From the NCBI RefSeq assembly GCF_028372415.1, contig NC_092875.1:57648919-57712918 (forward strand): a stretch of DNA of 64,000 nt, written 5' to 3'. Position numbers and translations under genes: made by a program. Shown here piece after piece: positions 1-14,300 of the stretch. The DNA comes from Notamacropus eugenii (taxonomy: Eukaryota; Chordata; Mammalia; Diprotodontia; Macropodidae). How positions within the stretch are numbered: the first letter of the stretch is position 1; each line of letters starts with the position of its first letter. The notes below the pieces were generated by a model. The model did no database searches, was not told where the DNA came from, and saw nothing but the letters and a program-made list of their open reading frames with translations.

Positions 1-1160
1 TGTTCTTCCTCACCTCCAAGGTGTTGCCTCTCAGAGAATCTCAGTGTCCATCTCAGCACCCTCAAGCTGGGTGGGATGGTGTTAGCTGCTACATGTCTCA
101 AGAAGTCCTTGGTGCCTTCAGGTTAAATGGAAACAGGACTCATTATGGAACTCTGTGGCTTCTTCCTCAACTGCTAAATCTTTTCAAGAGATTGGAGGTG
201 TCCCTTTGTTCATGCCCTGTCAGAATGCTGGTGTTTTGCTGGTGTTGGGTCCTAGGGAGGGTTATTGGCCCTGGAAGGGCATCTTAGCTTTATTCCCCTG
301 TATATCAGGGGTAAGGCCACTCCTTCATTCCATTGGCACCACCTACTCTTGATCTTGAGTTCTGACCTTCGTGGGACCCTGTTGGACCCTACAGGATGGA
401 ATGTTCTAGCTCCTCTTCTCCTCTCCAGTGTCTGGAACGTTTCAAGAATTTTTATTGCTCTTAATGACAGGAAAATACACAGAGAAAGTCAAAAGGAAGG
501 TAGACCAGTGATTTGGGTTCATCTTCTTCACAATGATCTTCTCCCTCAAGAAACACTGATGTACCTGTTGGGTATTCCCCTTTCCTTTCCCCTCTCTCCA
601 CCCCATGCCATGCCAGTAAACTCTCACCAAGTGAGTCAGAACATCTGAAACTCTGGAACTCACAGGTAATTTCTTAGGATAGAGCAGGGCACATTCATTT
701 AGATATTGATGCTTATACACCTAAGACCACGAGAGCACAAAGATGAAAGAGTCTGCTCAAAAATCCAGGCCCAGGCTTGCACAGGGTCTCTATCTTCCCC
801 AATAGGGTAATGTCCAATGAGACCTCCAATGGAAGTTGTCTGGGAAGGACATGTGTTTCAACTGCCATGAGCTGTGGTCCCATGGTAGCCAAAGGGTAGA
901 AAATAGTGAGATGCAATTCCACCTACCCTCTTCACAGGAAGTCCCAGAGCTGTATGATACCAGCTCCAGGATCACAGGAAGACAGATCAAGAGAGGCAGT
1001 CATTGTCTTTTTCAAGATCCATTGTTCTGTCAGTTCTTCTGGCTCAGTGTCCAACATCAATCCTCTTCAGCACTCAGTCACTCACATTTGGACAGTTAGA
1101 AGCAGGAAGTGAATCTTTGCACATGCTCTGTGTAACCTCCATTATATATGAAATAGGATC
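1..1160. other. Noncoding, nothing recognised
   Basis: No exon, ORF with family features or named repeat was recognised. It lies upstream of the second coding exon of gene A, so it is probably its first coding intron. The missing anchor exon (expected to encode a CFPQPP..NWFxGH motif) is not here. Confidence 0.5.
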
Positions 1161-1170
1161 ACACAGGCCT

Positions 1171-1243
1171 CCTTCCTTCCTTCCTCCTTCCCTTCTTCTC
1201 TCTGTTTTTCTCTCTTCTTCCCTCCCTCCCTCCCTCTCTTTCT
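1171..1243. repeat. (CCTT)n-type pyrimidine microsatellite
   Basis: Imperfect CCTT/CCCT/TTCT tract. It sits at the edge of an L1 3' fragment. Confidence 0.85.
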
Positions 1244-1244
1244 G

Positions 1245-1660
1245 GGTCTATACCAGAATAACTAGATCAAAGGATATGTACCAGTTAGTGAATTTCTTAG
1301 ATAATTATAAACTGTTTAGAATGATTGAATCAATTCACAATTCTGCTAACAGTGTGTATTATTGTTCCTGTCTTCTCATAGCATTGAATGCATTTTTTAT
1401 CATCTTTTCCATGTTAATAAGTTAAAGTCCAGAGTTTTAAACTTGTATTTTCCTTATTAGTGATTTTGGAGAATTTTTCATATATTTATTGATCATCTTC
1501 ATTTCTTCTAAAGACTGTTGGTATCTTTTGACCACTTGTTTACTGGGGGAATGGCTCTTGGTCCTACATATTTGTGTCAGTTCTTTACATATCTCAGATA
1601 TTATATGTTTATCTGAGGAACTGGATACAAAGATTTTTTTTTCAATTTAGGAGTTATTGT
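1245..1660 (-). mobile_element. L1 3'-region fragment
   Basis: Read on the - strand this matches the conserved mammalian L1 3' region. On the + strand it shows GGATCAAAGG-like, TTCACAATTCTGCTAACA-like, and TTTTGACCACTTGTTTACTG blocks in the expected order. It is decayed and non-coding here. Confidence 0.65.
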
Positions 1661-1699
1661 CTTCTTTTGCTGAAGGAAATTATGGAAGGGAAATTAGAA

Positions 1700-1985
1700 T
1701 TGTCCCACTTGACTGCAGTGGGCAGACCCAGAAGTAATGGATGGAAAATATAGAGACTTATTTAGGTTTGAAGTTAGGAAAAGCTTGGTAACAATAACAG
1801 CCATCTCAAAATGGGGCGAACTTTCTTGAGAAAGTAGAAACTTCTCCCTCAGTGGGGGTCTTCAAGAAGAAACACAAGGGCTACTTGTTGAGTATGTTGT
1901 CCAGTAGATTCTTGCTTGGGTGTGTGTTAGATTAGATGGTTTCTGGAGTCCCTGCAATTCTGAGACTCTGTACCAAGCTTGAACT
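1700..1985 (+). repeat. Ancient CR1/L3-like repeat
   Basis: Contains the order seen in CR1/L3-type tails: a GGGGGTCTTCAAG block, then a TAGATTAGATGGTTTCTGGAG block, then CAATTCTGAGACTCTG. Decayed, with no ORF. The class is inferred from general resemblance. Confidence 0.45.
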
Positions 1986-2160
1986 GTTTCTATGATGCCA
2001 TATAACTTGTCATGTTGGTTGCATGAAGGAGATGACCCTCAGAAAAACCCAAACATCTGTACTGCTTTGGGAATCTTCAGCCTTTTCCTGACCATGAGAG
2101 TTTGGCATTTCCATAAAAGTTGTTTGAAAGTGCTAACTCTTTCTATTACTCTATTTACAG

Positions 2161-2305
2161 ATCCCACCCAATGAGGAAGGCATAAAGAATATTAAAAAAT
2201 TTGTGACCACTTTCAAGAATATCTTTTTATTGTGGGGTGGACCCACTCGCTCAGTTCTTTTCATCTGCCATCCAGACTACATCAAGCCTGTCACATCAGC
2301 GTCAG
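2161..2305 (+). CDS. CYP4F: CYP4F gene A, coding exon 2
   Basis: A 145-bp exon between an acceptor CTATTTACAG and a donor GTATGT. It encodes [10 protein letters not shown]...[13 protein letters not shown] and ends with one base of a split Ala codon completed by the next exon. The length and phase match the CYP4F family. It is separated from the next exon by a 12.7-kb intron filled by a retrovirus. Confidence 0.93.
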
Positions 2306-5300
2306 GTATGTAAACTCCAAGAGTCATGGTTACCATGGCAACATCTATCCCTGCCTGCCCTCTCAGCTATTCATCAATCCTCCCACTGGCACATGTGATC
2401 ATAGAACACCTTATACAGTGAGAAAAATCAATATTTGTTGCCTTCAAGAATTTACCTTCTCCTTGGGACAGAGTGCAATGAAAGCTGTTAAATGGGAAAA
2501 GACGGAATAAGGAAGAGGAATGGAAATGTGATGGAAGGGGAAGAAGAGGAAGAGAATGGTGGGAAAAATAAAGAAAGAGGAACAAAGAAGGAGAGAGTGG
2601 ACAGAGGAGAAAGATAGAAGCTAGAAGTTCCTGTTATATATCTATGTCTGTGTCTATAGCTATGTCCATATCTATATCTAATCCTATATCAATATCTATA
2701 TCCACATCTATCCATACCTATATTTATACCTATACCCACATCTGTATCTATGTACATCCATCTTTGTGCCTATATCTACATACCTATCAATATCTTTCAA
2801 TAGCTATACCCATATCTATATCCACATCTATCCATACCCATATCCATACCTATATCTATATCCATATGTTTATCCATGCACATATCTATATCCATCTCTG
2901 TTTCTATATCTTTATCCATATCTATATCTATCTCTGTATCTATCTCTTTTTTATACCTGTATCTATATCTATATTTATGTTCATCACTGTATCTATATAT
3001 CAATACCTATGTCCACATAGATATTCATCTCTGTATCTAGGTATATCTATATTCATCTCTATCTCAATCTTATACCTGTTGCCATATCTATATCTATATT
3101 CATCTCTGTGTCTATAGGTATATATCAATGCCTATATCTATTCATCTCTGCATCTATATCCATATCTACGTCTACATCCATCTCAGCATATCTATCTATC
3201 TATATCCATTTTTATCTATCTCTCTGTTGGTTTCTATGGTTATATCCATCCCTATACCTATTATAAATTGGAACCAATGAGCCAGGGAAGGCACTAGAAT
3301 TACAGTGACTTGGGAAAGGTTTCCTGGAGAGGGCGAGATTTTAGCTGGGACTTGGAGAGTAAAGCCACAAGGTAGAGATGAAGAGGGATGGGAGATAGCC
3401 AATAAAAAGTCCTGAAGGGGTGTAAGAGACAGCAAGGAGGAGTCAATGAACTGCAAGTACAAGGAGAAGGGAAAGGTAAAAGAAAATTGCAAAGGCAGTT
3501 GTGGGGCAACTTGTGGAGAGCTTTGAATGCCAACCAATACTCTGGTTCAAAGAAGGTAGGGGGAACCCCTGAGTTCCTCCCCTTTCACCCACTCCCTGAT
3601 CTTTGGTTCCTCCCCTCCCCCTTAAGGGAAGATGGCCTAGGGCTGGAAGAATCTTAGCATTGGACAGGAGCGAGTCACCAAACATAGTCACCACCATAGT
3701 TGAGTTTATATTCTCTGGGGGTTATGCTGTGTATGGACAATCAACATTATAAAAATAAAATAGAAGTGAAAGAGAAGTCTGCATTTCCTTTGGTAAATTA
3801 GGTAGAGCTTTCAAAGACCCCAGGGCTTTCTCTGAAACCAAAACTCATTCTTTTTAAACAGTAATATTCTGCTGGTAGTACCATGTAGCCATGAATCACA
3901 GAACACCACCATCAAATGCTACCACTCTCCTGAGAGTGAATTCAAGTACAAGTAACCCTGCTCCCCACACAAAAAACCAAACCAAACCAACCATAGTCTC
4001 TGCCTTTAAGGAGCTGACATTTTAATGAGGACAAGGGGGAGAGAACGGTGAGGGAAAGGAGATGTAGAAGTCAAGCTAGGAGAGGAATGAAGGATGGCAG
4101 GTCTGGGTTCTTCTTCAAAATGGAGACCCCAGAAATCAATCATGGGAGAAGGAAGGCCACAGAGGTGAAGGGATGTTAGAGGGTGTTGAGCTGAAAGTTT
4201 GGTTAAAAAAAGCAAACAGGCTGAATGCATATTGTTTCTTCCTTTAAAGCTAGCAGTTATGTGGCCATGGAGCCAGAGAAGGAGATCTCTGACTGAATGT
4301 TACAGGAATGACCAGGCTTAAATCTGTTTTAGGACAATCCAAGGGTGTCTGTGTCTCTCAGATTTATGATCTCTATATATGTTTAACTATTCCATGAGAA
4401 AGGAATTTTTTTAATTGAATAGGTTGTAAATACAGTAAGATAACAGAGTTGACAAAGTTTCAATTGAAATTATGACCAGGATATCTATGTTTTCTTTACC
4501 ATTAATATGCCATAACATAGTATATGCCCACAAAATATTAAGATATAGAAAAAGTCCCGTTATTCAAGATAGTGTCTCAGGATAAGGGTCTCATAAAGTA
4601 TACTAAGTCAGCCCCATTTGGCCTTGTTGACATAGGCAGAGGTATTCTCTGAGTTTACTTCAGAGAACAAAGAAACTGTTAGATCTGTCTAGCTTCTTCT
4701 TTTAATTGATTACTTCAAGCTCTGGCCCTTATTAAAGTTCAAAAGTGATATTAAATATTATCATTTCCTCCTTTTGATCAAAGGTAAACTGAAGGCTTCC
4801 CCTGTAGACCAAGACAGGTATGGGAAAACCTCTAAACCAGTCCTGGGTATGCAAGGGACTCAGGTAGGGAGGGAGCTGTTCTTCATGCAGGTCTTGTCAA
4901 GACTCTTGGGAAAGCTGTCCAAGTCTGATATTGTCTTTTTCAGGTCCCTTCAAAATTGAAGGGCAAGGTCTCCTATGGGCTTAGATGTTCACTTGGGTGC
5001 AGGGGCAATAGATGTGACAGATGAGTCCAAGAGTCCATACAATCAGACAGACCTGACAGAGGCTCCCAGAAAATATGATTTGATAATTGAGAGGTAACAG
5101 CACAACATAGTTACATAGGTAAAGGCACATAGAAATAGTTCAGTTTCCTAGCCATGCAGGGCTTGGTTCAAACAGTACAATAAATGGTTCAGGTTCCTAG
5201 TCACACAGGGCTAGGTTCGAATAACACAATAAAGTTTTTCTCACAGTTCACAAAATTTTTGCATGAAGTCAGGTACAGATTAAAATGTAGATGGCTCACA

Positions 5301-8300
5301 ATAGACCAGTTTTGAGAAGGGAGATTTACATGTCACCAAGATAAACAAGAAAACTTAAACATGAACCATACAAATAAATGCAATCATTATTCCCAATGTT
5401 AACTAACATCAAGTTCCTGGTATCCCATTTCCTTATTCCCAATGTCCATTTAACCAGTACTTTTTGAATCCCAGATGTCTCATGTAGTTATCTGATACTA
5501 AATATCCTTTCTTTGACGGTAGGCTTTATTCTTAGGACAGTTCACAAATGGAGTTCTGCTTCTCTGGTTCAGATCTAAAAGTTCCCAGATAATTCTGACA
5601 ATATGAATTAGTAAAATCACTTAAAATTTGTTCTCCATTTTTGAAACTTCAGAGAATTTGAGTTTATATTATTTATGAATTCTGTCTTTACCTAAATTCT
5701 GTGCCTGGAATGAGAATCTCTTAAAATGTGAGGGTCCAACTATAAAATGAACTCATCTGCCTTTTAAAATTATTGGACAGGTACTTTAACAAAGAAGAAG
5801 CAATTGAACTTACTTTTACCACTATCTTATACATTTTTTTGCTCAGAAATCCAAATGTGAGATCATATTATCTTGCATGATAAATTTTTAGAAGCCAATC
5901 ATATACATCTGTATATAATTCTTAGAGGAATGAGTCTGATTCTGTTGCTTTTCCTCAAAATTTGCTATCCTTTTTAATTAGACCTCTATCACATTACAAT
6001 TTTGTCTTATTACTTTGTCTAATCATTTCTTCCTTTGGAGGATGTTATCTCTGTATTATATTTATTTATTTGACCATGAATATACATTAAAATTGTAAAC
6101 TATTCATTCCTGCATCCCATTATAGTAACTCTGAGATGTTCTAATTTCCATTTATTATTTAATAGATTAACTTTGTACTTACAGCACTTCTTGGTTATAG
6201 AAATGTGTTATAAAAGAATAACAGGGACAATACCATATATCTTAACAGAAGGAAAGAACTTTCTTAGTTCTTTTTAATTACAGGAATGAGTCATTATCTG
6301 ACAGCCAATCATGTGGTCACTAGGTGCTGAAAGCAAGACTTAAGAGCAATCAAGTGGCAAATGTCCTTTTTCAGAAAGAAAACAGCACATTTGGGAAACA
6401 GAGTTAGGAAGATCCTACACAGGCTGTGAACAAGGTCATCTTCAAAACCTTTCCAGGAATTTATCTTTAGCACTTCTGAGCCTGTAGCTCATGCCAATTG
6501 ACTTTATGATAACTTAGACAACTGTTTTCGTAATCAGAGCTTAAAATAATAGTAAATTGCAGTCTCAGTCTTAAATAGCAAATAAATATTGACTGGTATC
6601 CTTCAGATAGAGTTATCTCAAATCTGATTGAGTTATTAATTATCAAATCAAGTTACATAATTTTTCTTGTCTTCTTAAAATACTTCCTCACACTCTCTAA
6701 ACATACTTAAGCCATCTGAAACTGACACAAAGGTATCCAGAACAACTATCTAGAGACAAGACGGCTTTGGATAACTCCCATTTGTTCCCAAACTTTATTA
6801 TCTGCCTTCCACATTTTCAGTCAAACATTTATTTCTCTTTTCCAAATCTCTCAGTCCCATTATTCAGATTATTCTGCTTTCCTTTACATTTTAACCATAA
6901 GATAAGATAGCTCATAAGTTATTGCTTTTTACTAGCATAACTATACTGGAATCCCATTCTAGCTTAAACAAAGCAAAGAGGTTAATGACTAACTTTACAG
7001 GTTGATGGATTTATGTTTTTGTTTCATAAGTTTGTTATTTTCCCCTAATTATACTCACTTTGGAAGAATGACATACTTCAGAATTTAAGTCTTTTACATA
7101 CGATATGTTCAAACGCAAATTTTAACTCTTGCTTAGGCCATGAAGTGACAACAAATTCAGATAAAAATAGCAAGATATCTTCTGCTTTGTAGATCATCAC
7201 ATTAATTTAACAGTGAATTATCTTGAAAATTTAGCAGACCTTTCAAAAATCACACAAGATTTTTCAAAACATTTCTTGTAAAAGTATTTGCTCTTCTTCT
7301 TCTTTTTATTTATTTTTAACGCGGTTTATAACAGATAAAGCAATTCAAACTTTTGGTCAGGTGATACATTTTATTAAAGCATTTACAATATGGACCACAA
7401 AAGAATTTTTTTAAAACATTAACCAACTGAGACAGAGATAATATTTATGTTGCTAACTTCACAAGCTCTTGACCTAATTGTCTCCACAGTATTACTAAGA
7501 ATTAAAGGACCCTAACTTAATGTTGTTGGTCTAAAGTCCTATGCCTAATAGTTTAATTTTTGACAACCTCAAATGTTCCCTTACCCATAATCTATAATTG
7601 AATAGGTCTGGTATTAAGCTTACAAACCTCTTGACTATAGGAAATTGCCACCAATAGTAAGGACATTGCAGGGATACAATATCTCCCCCACTTCATGTCA
7701 GTTCCAGGAAGGATTAGATTATCCACTTGCATTCAGTCAGGCTTAAAGTCTGCCAGGTGTCAGTGAGGAAATTGAGTCAGGAGAGTCCCACCTCAGCCCA
7801 TGTTGAACAGCTGCTCTCCCCGCCTTCCCTTGAGATCACCTATGCAGTTCATACCAGCATCTCATCATCTTACTGGCATCATATACTGGAGGCTCAGATT
7901 GCCTTTCTTGCTTCCCGTACCTGGAGTTAGACTCAGAAGAACAGTCACTTAATAGTCCCATAGCATCTAAAAATGGCAAGTTCCAATAACCAGGTTTCAA
8001 ATATGATTATAGTTTCACTTTGGCTAAGGAACATCTTTTGAGGCAAGTCTTAAGTGGCTTACATGTCTTTCTTTACATGTTCTAGTTCTTGATTAAATGG
8101 CAATCATAAAATCTAATTTACCATCAAAACCTTGATTTTTCCATCAATGCCAAATTTTACCTGAGGTTACCTTCCTCTTGGAAATTTAGACTGAAATTCT
8201 TTTCTCCAAACTAAAGATGGCATTGATTTATTTTCAGTAATTAATTCAGTCTATTGTTTTAATACTAATTGCTTTTACCTCACTTTTTAACATGTCCAAT

Positions 8301-11300
8301 TTTTCTCCCCATCACTCCCTTCCCCCTGCTTCCTAATACCTTGCATTCTGATTACTCCTTCCCTCAATGTACCCCCCCTCCATCACACCCCACCCCTCAT
8401 CTATCCCCATCTTCTCTCATTTCTTGCAGGGCAAGATGAATTTCCATACCCCTATCCCTGTAGTTATTTCCCGATTATATGCAATAAAAAGTCTCAACAT
8501 TTGTTTCTAATACTTTGAATTCTCTCCTTCCCTGTCCCGCTCCCCAGCCCTACTGAGAAGGGAAGCCATTCAATACAGATTAAATATGTGTTGTTTTGCA
8601 AAAGACTTCCATAGTAATCATGTTATGTAATACTAATTATATTACCCTCTGACCTACCCTATCCGCCCTTATTTTCCCCCCCTACAATTGACCTTGTCCC
8701 TTCTTGAAAGTGTTTATTTCTAGTGACTCCCTTCTCCCAATTGCCCTCCCTTCTAACATTCTCTTTGCTCCACTTGTTGCCTCCTTTCTTACTTTCCTGT
8801 GGTGTATATAAATTTTCATATCAAATTTAGGGAGCATGTTATCCCCTCCTTCAGCCATACGTGGGGAGAGTAGCTTTATTTTCCTCCCCGCTCCCCTTCT
8901 CCCTTATCTCCTCCATTGAATACGATTTTTCTTATCTCTTTTATGAGTTTTAGCCTGCTGCATTCCATTACTCCCTTTCTCTTTCCAGAATTTTCCTCCT
9001 TCACCCTTTAATTTTTATTTTATTTTTTTTGTGTGTGTATGTGGATATCATCTCTTCTGACATAACACACCCTGTACTCTATCTATCTATGTGTATGTGT
9101 GTGTGTGTTGTGTATGTACAATCTCTCCAACTACCCAAATACTGAGAAAAGATTCAAAAGTTAAAAATGTTTTCTTTCCATGTAGTAATGTAAACAGTTC
9201 AGCTTTAGAGAGTCTTTTATGAATTTTCTTTTCTGTTTACCTTTTCATGCTTCTCTTCATTCTTGTCTTGGGAAGTCAAATTTTTAAATACAGACCTGGT
9301 CTTTTCCTCAACATGAAATCTTCAAATTCGATGATATCACTGAATGTCCATTTTTTTCCCTTGAAGTATTATATTCAGATTTGCTGGGCAGGTGATCCTT
9401 GGCTTCAATCCCAGTTCCTTTGTCTTCTGAAATATCCCACTCCAAGCCCTTCAATCACTTAATGTTGAAGCTGCCAGATCCTGTGTTATACTGATTGTAT
9501 TTCCACAGTACTCAAATTGTTTCTTTCTGGCTGCTTGCAGTATTTTCTCCTTGATCTGGGAACTCTGAAATTTGGGCACAATATTCTTGGGAGTTTCTCT
9601 GTTTGGGTTTCTTTCAGGAGGTGAATAATGAATTCTTTCAATATCCATTTTGCCCTCTGATTCTATAACATCAGGGCAGTTTTCCTTGATAAATTTCATG
9701 GAAGATAGTGTCTAGGCTCTTTTTTTAAATCATGGCTTTCAGGTAGTCCAATAATTTTTAAATTATTTCTCCTGGATCTATTTTCCAGGTCAGTTGTTTT
9801 TCCAATGAGTTCTTTCACCTCATCTTTTATTTTTTCAAATTTTTGGTTTTGTTTACTAACTTCTTGGTTTAACTCATAGAAATTCGTTTCCCTGGACTCA
9901 ATTCTCTCTTTCAATGAATTATTTTGTTCAGTGAGCTTTTGAACCTTCTCCTCCATTTGGCTAATTTTGCTTTTTAAAACCTCCTTCTCCTCGTTGACTT
10001 TTTGGACCTCTTTTTCCAATTGAGTTAGCCTCTTTTTAAAGCTGCTACTTTCCTCAGCTTTTTTTTGGTTCTCCTTTAGTAAGTTGTTAACTTGATTTTT
10101 AAGGTCTTCTATTGCCTGAACCAAGTTTAAGTCCCCTTTGGAGGCAGGGGCCTTGACTTCCTCTGACAGGATGCCTTGTTCTTCCTCATCTGAAAGGATG
10201 GGGGGAGACACCTGTTCCCCTAGAAAGTAACCTTCTATGGTCTTATTTTTTTTCCCTTTTCTGGACATTTTCCCAGCCAGTTACTTGGCTTCTGAGTTTC
10301 CTCTCCACAACCACCTTACCTCCAGTTTTGCCCAGCCAGTGCTTGTGGGCAGAGATTCAAATGCTGCTTCACAGCCTTAGGGTTTTCAGTGGAGGTGGGG
10401 CTGCTATTCAGTGTGAGATTAAGTTCAGCTGCTCAGGTCAGGCCAGGGCTTCCACACCAGGTTCAGTTCCCTCAGGGGTTTTATGCAGAGATTTTCAATA
10501 ATGGACTAGGGCCACTGTCTACTTTGGGAGCCCTTGTCCACTGCTGCCTCTGCTGCTGCCTCCTGAGGAGACCTGAGTTATGGGGACATCCTGCTCCCCT
10601 CTCAGCCAGTTGAAAAGACCCTCTCACTGACCTTTGGCTCCTGTGGGTTGAGTGACCTGCATTGCCCTGGAGATTCTGTCCCTGAAGCCTGCTCGGATCT
10701 GCTCCCCTCAGTGCCGCGCAGCCAAGGCAGGGCTGGGCTCTGCTCTGGGTCCAGTGTGCGACAGACCTTTCCTGTTGGTTTTTCAAGTCTCTCTGGAACA
10801 CAAATCTCCTCCACTCCTTTGTTCTGTGGCTTCTGCTGCTCTAGAATTTGTTGAGAGTTCTTCTTTACCAGTGTTTTATGGGCTGTGGGGTAAGAGCTAA
10901 GTGTCTGTGTATCTTTCTACTCTGCCATCTTGGCTCCTCCTCCTATTTACTCTTCTTTAAAAACAATTTAAAATTTATTCTGATGTTCACTAAACTTTTA
11001 TGAAGAAAATTAGTTGGAAACTTTAAAAATGATAGATATCTCTTTCTTCCTCCTTAATCAAAAATAAATCTTTAAAACTGGAATTTGTCAAAACTAAAGT
11101 TGGTGTAAAATAATATAAATTCACAAAGTATTATAACAAAACTAAATTCTTAGCTATTACAGAATTCCTAGATATCACAAAGTTTCTTAGTCAAAACGGT
11201 GTTTGTAATGGAGAAATTTAGTTTCTATAAGTCAAGAAGGACATATTCAATTAATTTAGCCTTGTCACAATAATAAATTTTCCTTAAATATATCCCTAGA

Positions 11301-14300
11301 AATTAAGTACATTCTGACATTTTACATACTCCATAAATCTTCAAATTAGCATACATAAATATATCTTATAGATGAAACAGGTTTGAAAATCATACCCCAA
11401 TTTTTTTAAGGATTCTCATTTGTTCAGTAGGAATTCTACAATACAGAAACTTTTGCAGTTTATAAGAACTTTAGGTTGATGCACTTCTAAATCACTTTGC
11501 ATAATATGTGGAAAACTATAAATTTACACCACCATATTTTTTCATAATAGCCAAAATTTCAGATGAAAAATATCTGCTATCACAGTAAATATCAAATTAT
11601 CTAATTGCATCACTTCCTTTTAAAAGTCCAATTCATATACAAGATCCAAATTAAAATTGCTTTGACAACATTTCTACCTCACAAATTTCACAATCTAAGA
11701 GAAATTCAGAGATACAATACATTTTAGAATTAATACAACAATAACTTCAGATGATATCATTTTCATTTCCAGAAATTATTGATCTTATTACTTCTGGTAA
11801 TTAAAGCCACTTCAAAGTTAAAAATTACATTAGAGAGAGATAGTAATAATATTGTATGTAACATATGCCAGTCATTATGTGAAACATTTTACAATCATTA
11901 TATCATTTTGATCCCATACCAATAACCATTATTATATTTCCCTTTACAAATCATGAAATGGGTCAGAGATAAATATATATATATATACATATATAAATAT
12001 ATTTGCAATTGGAACAGAGAAGTGTGAGGTTTACCAAGAGCAGGAAGGCTGGTGTCCCAGTGGTGATAATTCTTGAAGGCAGGGCTTAGTGAATGCTCTC
12101 CACAGGCGTGATCCATTCACCTATTCCTTCCCCAACAGATGTAGAATGTATAGGACCTAGGTGACATTTCCAAGTTTTACCTAGAAGGGTGAGCTACAAG
12201 GTGCCCAAGGGCACAGGGCTATTAGAATCATTGCCAGTCTGTGAATTATTGCCCATACACTTCCTTTTGCCACTTGGGGAAGGGTGATTTAAGTTTTCCC
12301 TACACTCCTCCTCTTCTTCTTGTAATCTGCTCTGGGATGAGAGGGGTTAACATGAACCCTTGTGGCTGTTGAAGATCCCCATTCTGAGATACTCTCTTAA
12401 CTCTGGGAGGGAGTGGGGAATGCTAAGTGATCAGGTTTGGGAGGGAGTGTTTTTAGCAAGGTGAGTTCCTGGAGTTATTTATAGTCATAGAAGTTTTCTT
12501 TTCCAGTAATTCCAAGTGATCCGTTTCTATACTTTTTAATGATTAGTCTCACAACCTACAAAATCTGCTAAGATGATCTAACTTTCCATTATTATTCCAG
12601 GTTGACCAGACCAGAACAACAAGGAAAAGTCTTAAAGTTTTGTTTGTTTCCCTAGATGCAGCCCTTAGAAATCTCTGGCTGCCTGCATTTTAAATCTTAC
12701 AAGACTCATTCACAGCGCACATGATACGGACAGAGACATACACTTACAGACAAATTGACAATTAACAACTGGACAAATACAAACAGAGCTCACAATTAAC
12801 AACAGAGAGGGAGGGAATTAGAAACTTGTTAGAGATCCCCATTATGAATTGGCTATTATTATTCTGAGGAAAGGGAGTTGCAAAGATTCCAGACCTGACA
12901 GAATAAGGGTGGATCCGGCGATCTTTGCTCCGAGCACATCTATGATCCTTGGAGGGGAGGGGAGCCTCGATGACCCCGAAGTTTCTGACTTTCCACAACC
13001 TTGAGATGGGCCCTACATTCATATTTCCAATGCCCTGGTTTCTTATAATAGTGACAAATACCAGGTTTACTGTCCTTTATCATGTTAGGGGTGGGGTGTG
13101 AGTTTGGAATGGGAGCTGTTGGAAGCTCCCTTTTTGCTTTAAGATCCTCCTCAGCCTGTGTTTCTAGTGTTTTGGTAAGCTGGAAGACCAGTTCAGCTGT
13201 AATCTGCAGGAAATCCTTAAGGGGAAGGGGAGAGGGAGGAATCAAGGCATAGTGTAGAGGAGGAGTGGAATTTGGAGGAGAAAGAGGGGATGGGGTTGTT
13301 GGGAAAGAAGGGAGAGTGGGGTGGAGAGAATTAGCCAGTATCGGAGGTGGTGCTGAAGTAGCTTTGAGAGTATTAAGGGAAGAGGCTCCTGCCTTTTGTT
13401 CTTCTTCAGTCATGCCAGCAAGTCCAAGATGAAAATATTCCACTTCTGGCTAGATGTTTTATTGGCCTTTAAACTTAATTTGGTTTTAAGATACAGTAAC
13501 TTTGACTGGTTCAAAAGAGCCCTGTCATAACCAACATAATTTAGGACTATCTTTAGTTAACAACACTAGTGCTAGCAATACTTGTATTAATTTTCCTGAG
13601 ATTGAACTGTACAGGGGATCTAAACAGAGCGTTTGACCACAGACTTGATCCCTGCCCCCTGAGCTAGCTTTAAAGGGAAATATTGGACTTCATTCAAACT
13701 AGTGGGAGTTCTTTGGAAGCTGGGAATTGGAGAAGTTACCCAATTTAATTTAAGACTTCCGAAAAAATGAATCCTGAGGTGCCTAAGTCTTTTGGCTTTG
13801 GCAAGATGGGGAGCTGTTCTCTCCTAGTCCATCAGTTCCAATCCGAGTCACAGCACCACTAACTGTTGAGCTGAAAGTTTGACTAAAAAAAGCAAACAGG
13901 CTGAATGCATTTTGTTTATTCCCTTAAAGCTAGCAGGTACATGGTCATGGAGCCAGAGAAGGAAATATCAGACTGAATGTTACAGGAATGACCAGGCTTA
14001 AATCTGTTTTAGGACAATCCAAGGGTGTCTGTATCTCTCAGATTTATGATCTCTATATGTGTTTAACTATTCCATGAGAAAGGAATTTTCTTAACTGAAT
14101 GGGTTGCAAATGCAGTAAGATAACAGAGTTGACAAAGTTTCAATTGAAATTATGACTTAGGATATCTGTGTTTTCTTTACCATTAAAATGCCATAACATA
14201 GTGTATGTCCACAAAATATTAAGATACATAAAAAGTCCTATTCTTCAAGGGAGTGTCTCCGGTTTAGGCTCTCATAAAGTATGCTAAGTCAGCCCCATCT

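Noticed and set aside
1..2160. First coding exon of gene A within the window
   Set aside because: No stretch encoding a membrane anchor followed by a CFPQPP..NWFxGH hinge was found here.
2644..3117. 157-codon open frame rich in Ile, Ser and Tyr
   Set aside because: It is produced by the hexamer satellite; the unit length is a multiple of three, so frames stay open without coding.
9696..10268. 190-codon coiled-coil protein as a host gene
   Set aside because: It has the L1 ORF1 order (coiled coil then RRM), an L1 5' end upstream and a frameshift downstream.
10389..10900. Several GC-rich open frames
   Set aside because: They lie in the L1 5' untranslated region and have no family features.
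13840..13858. A tRNA-His gene
   Set aside because: Only the 19-base 3' end matches, next to an LTR, which is a primer-binding site.
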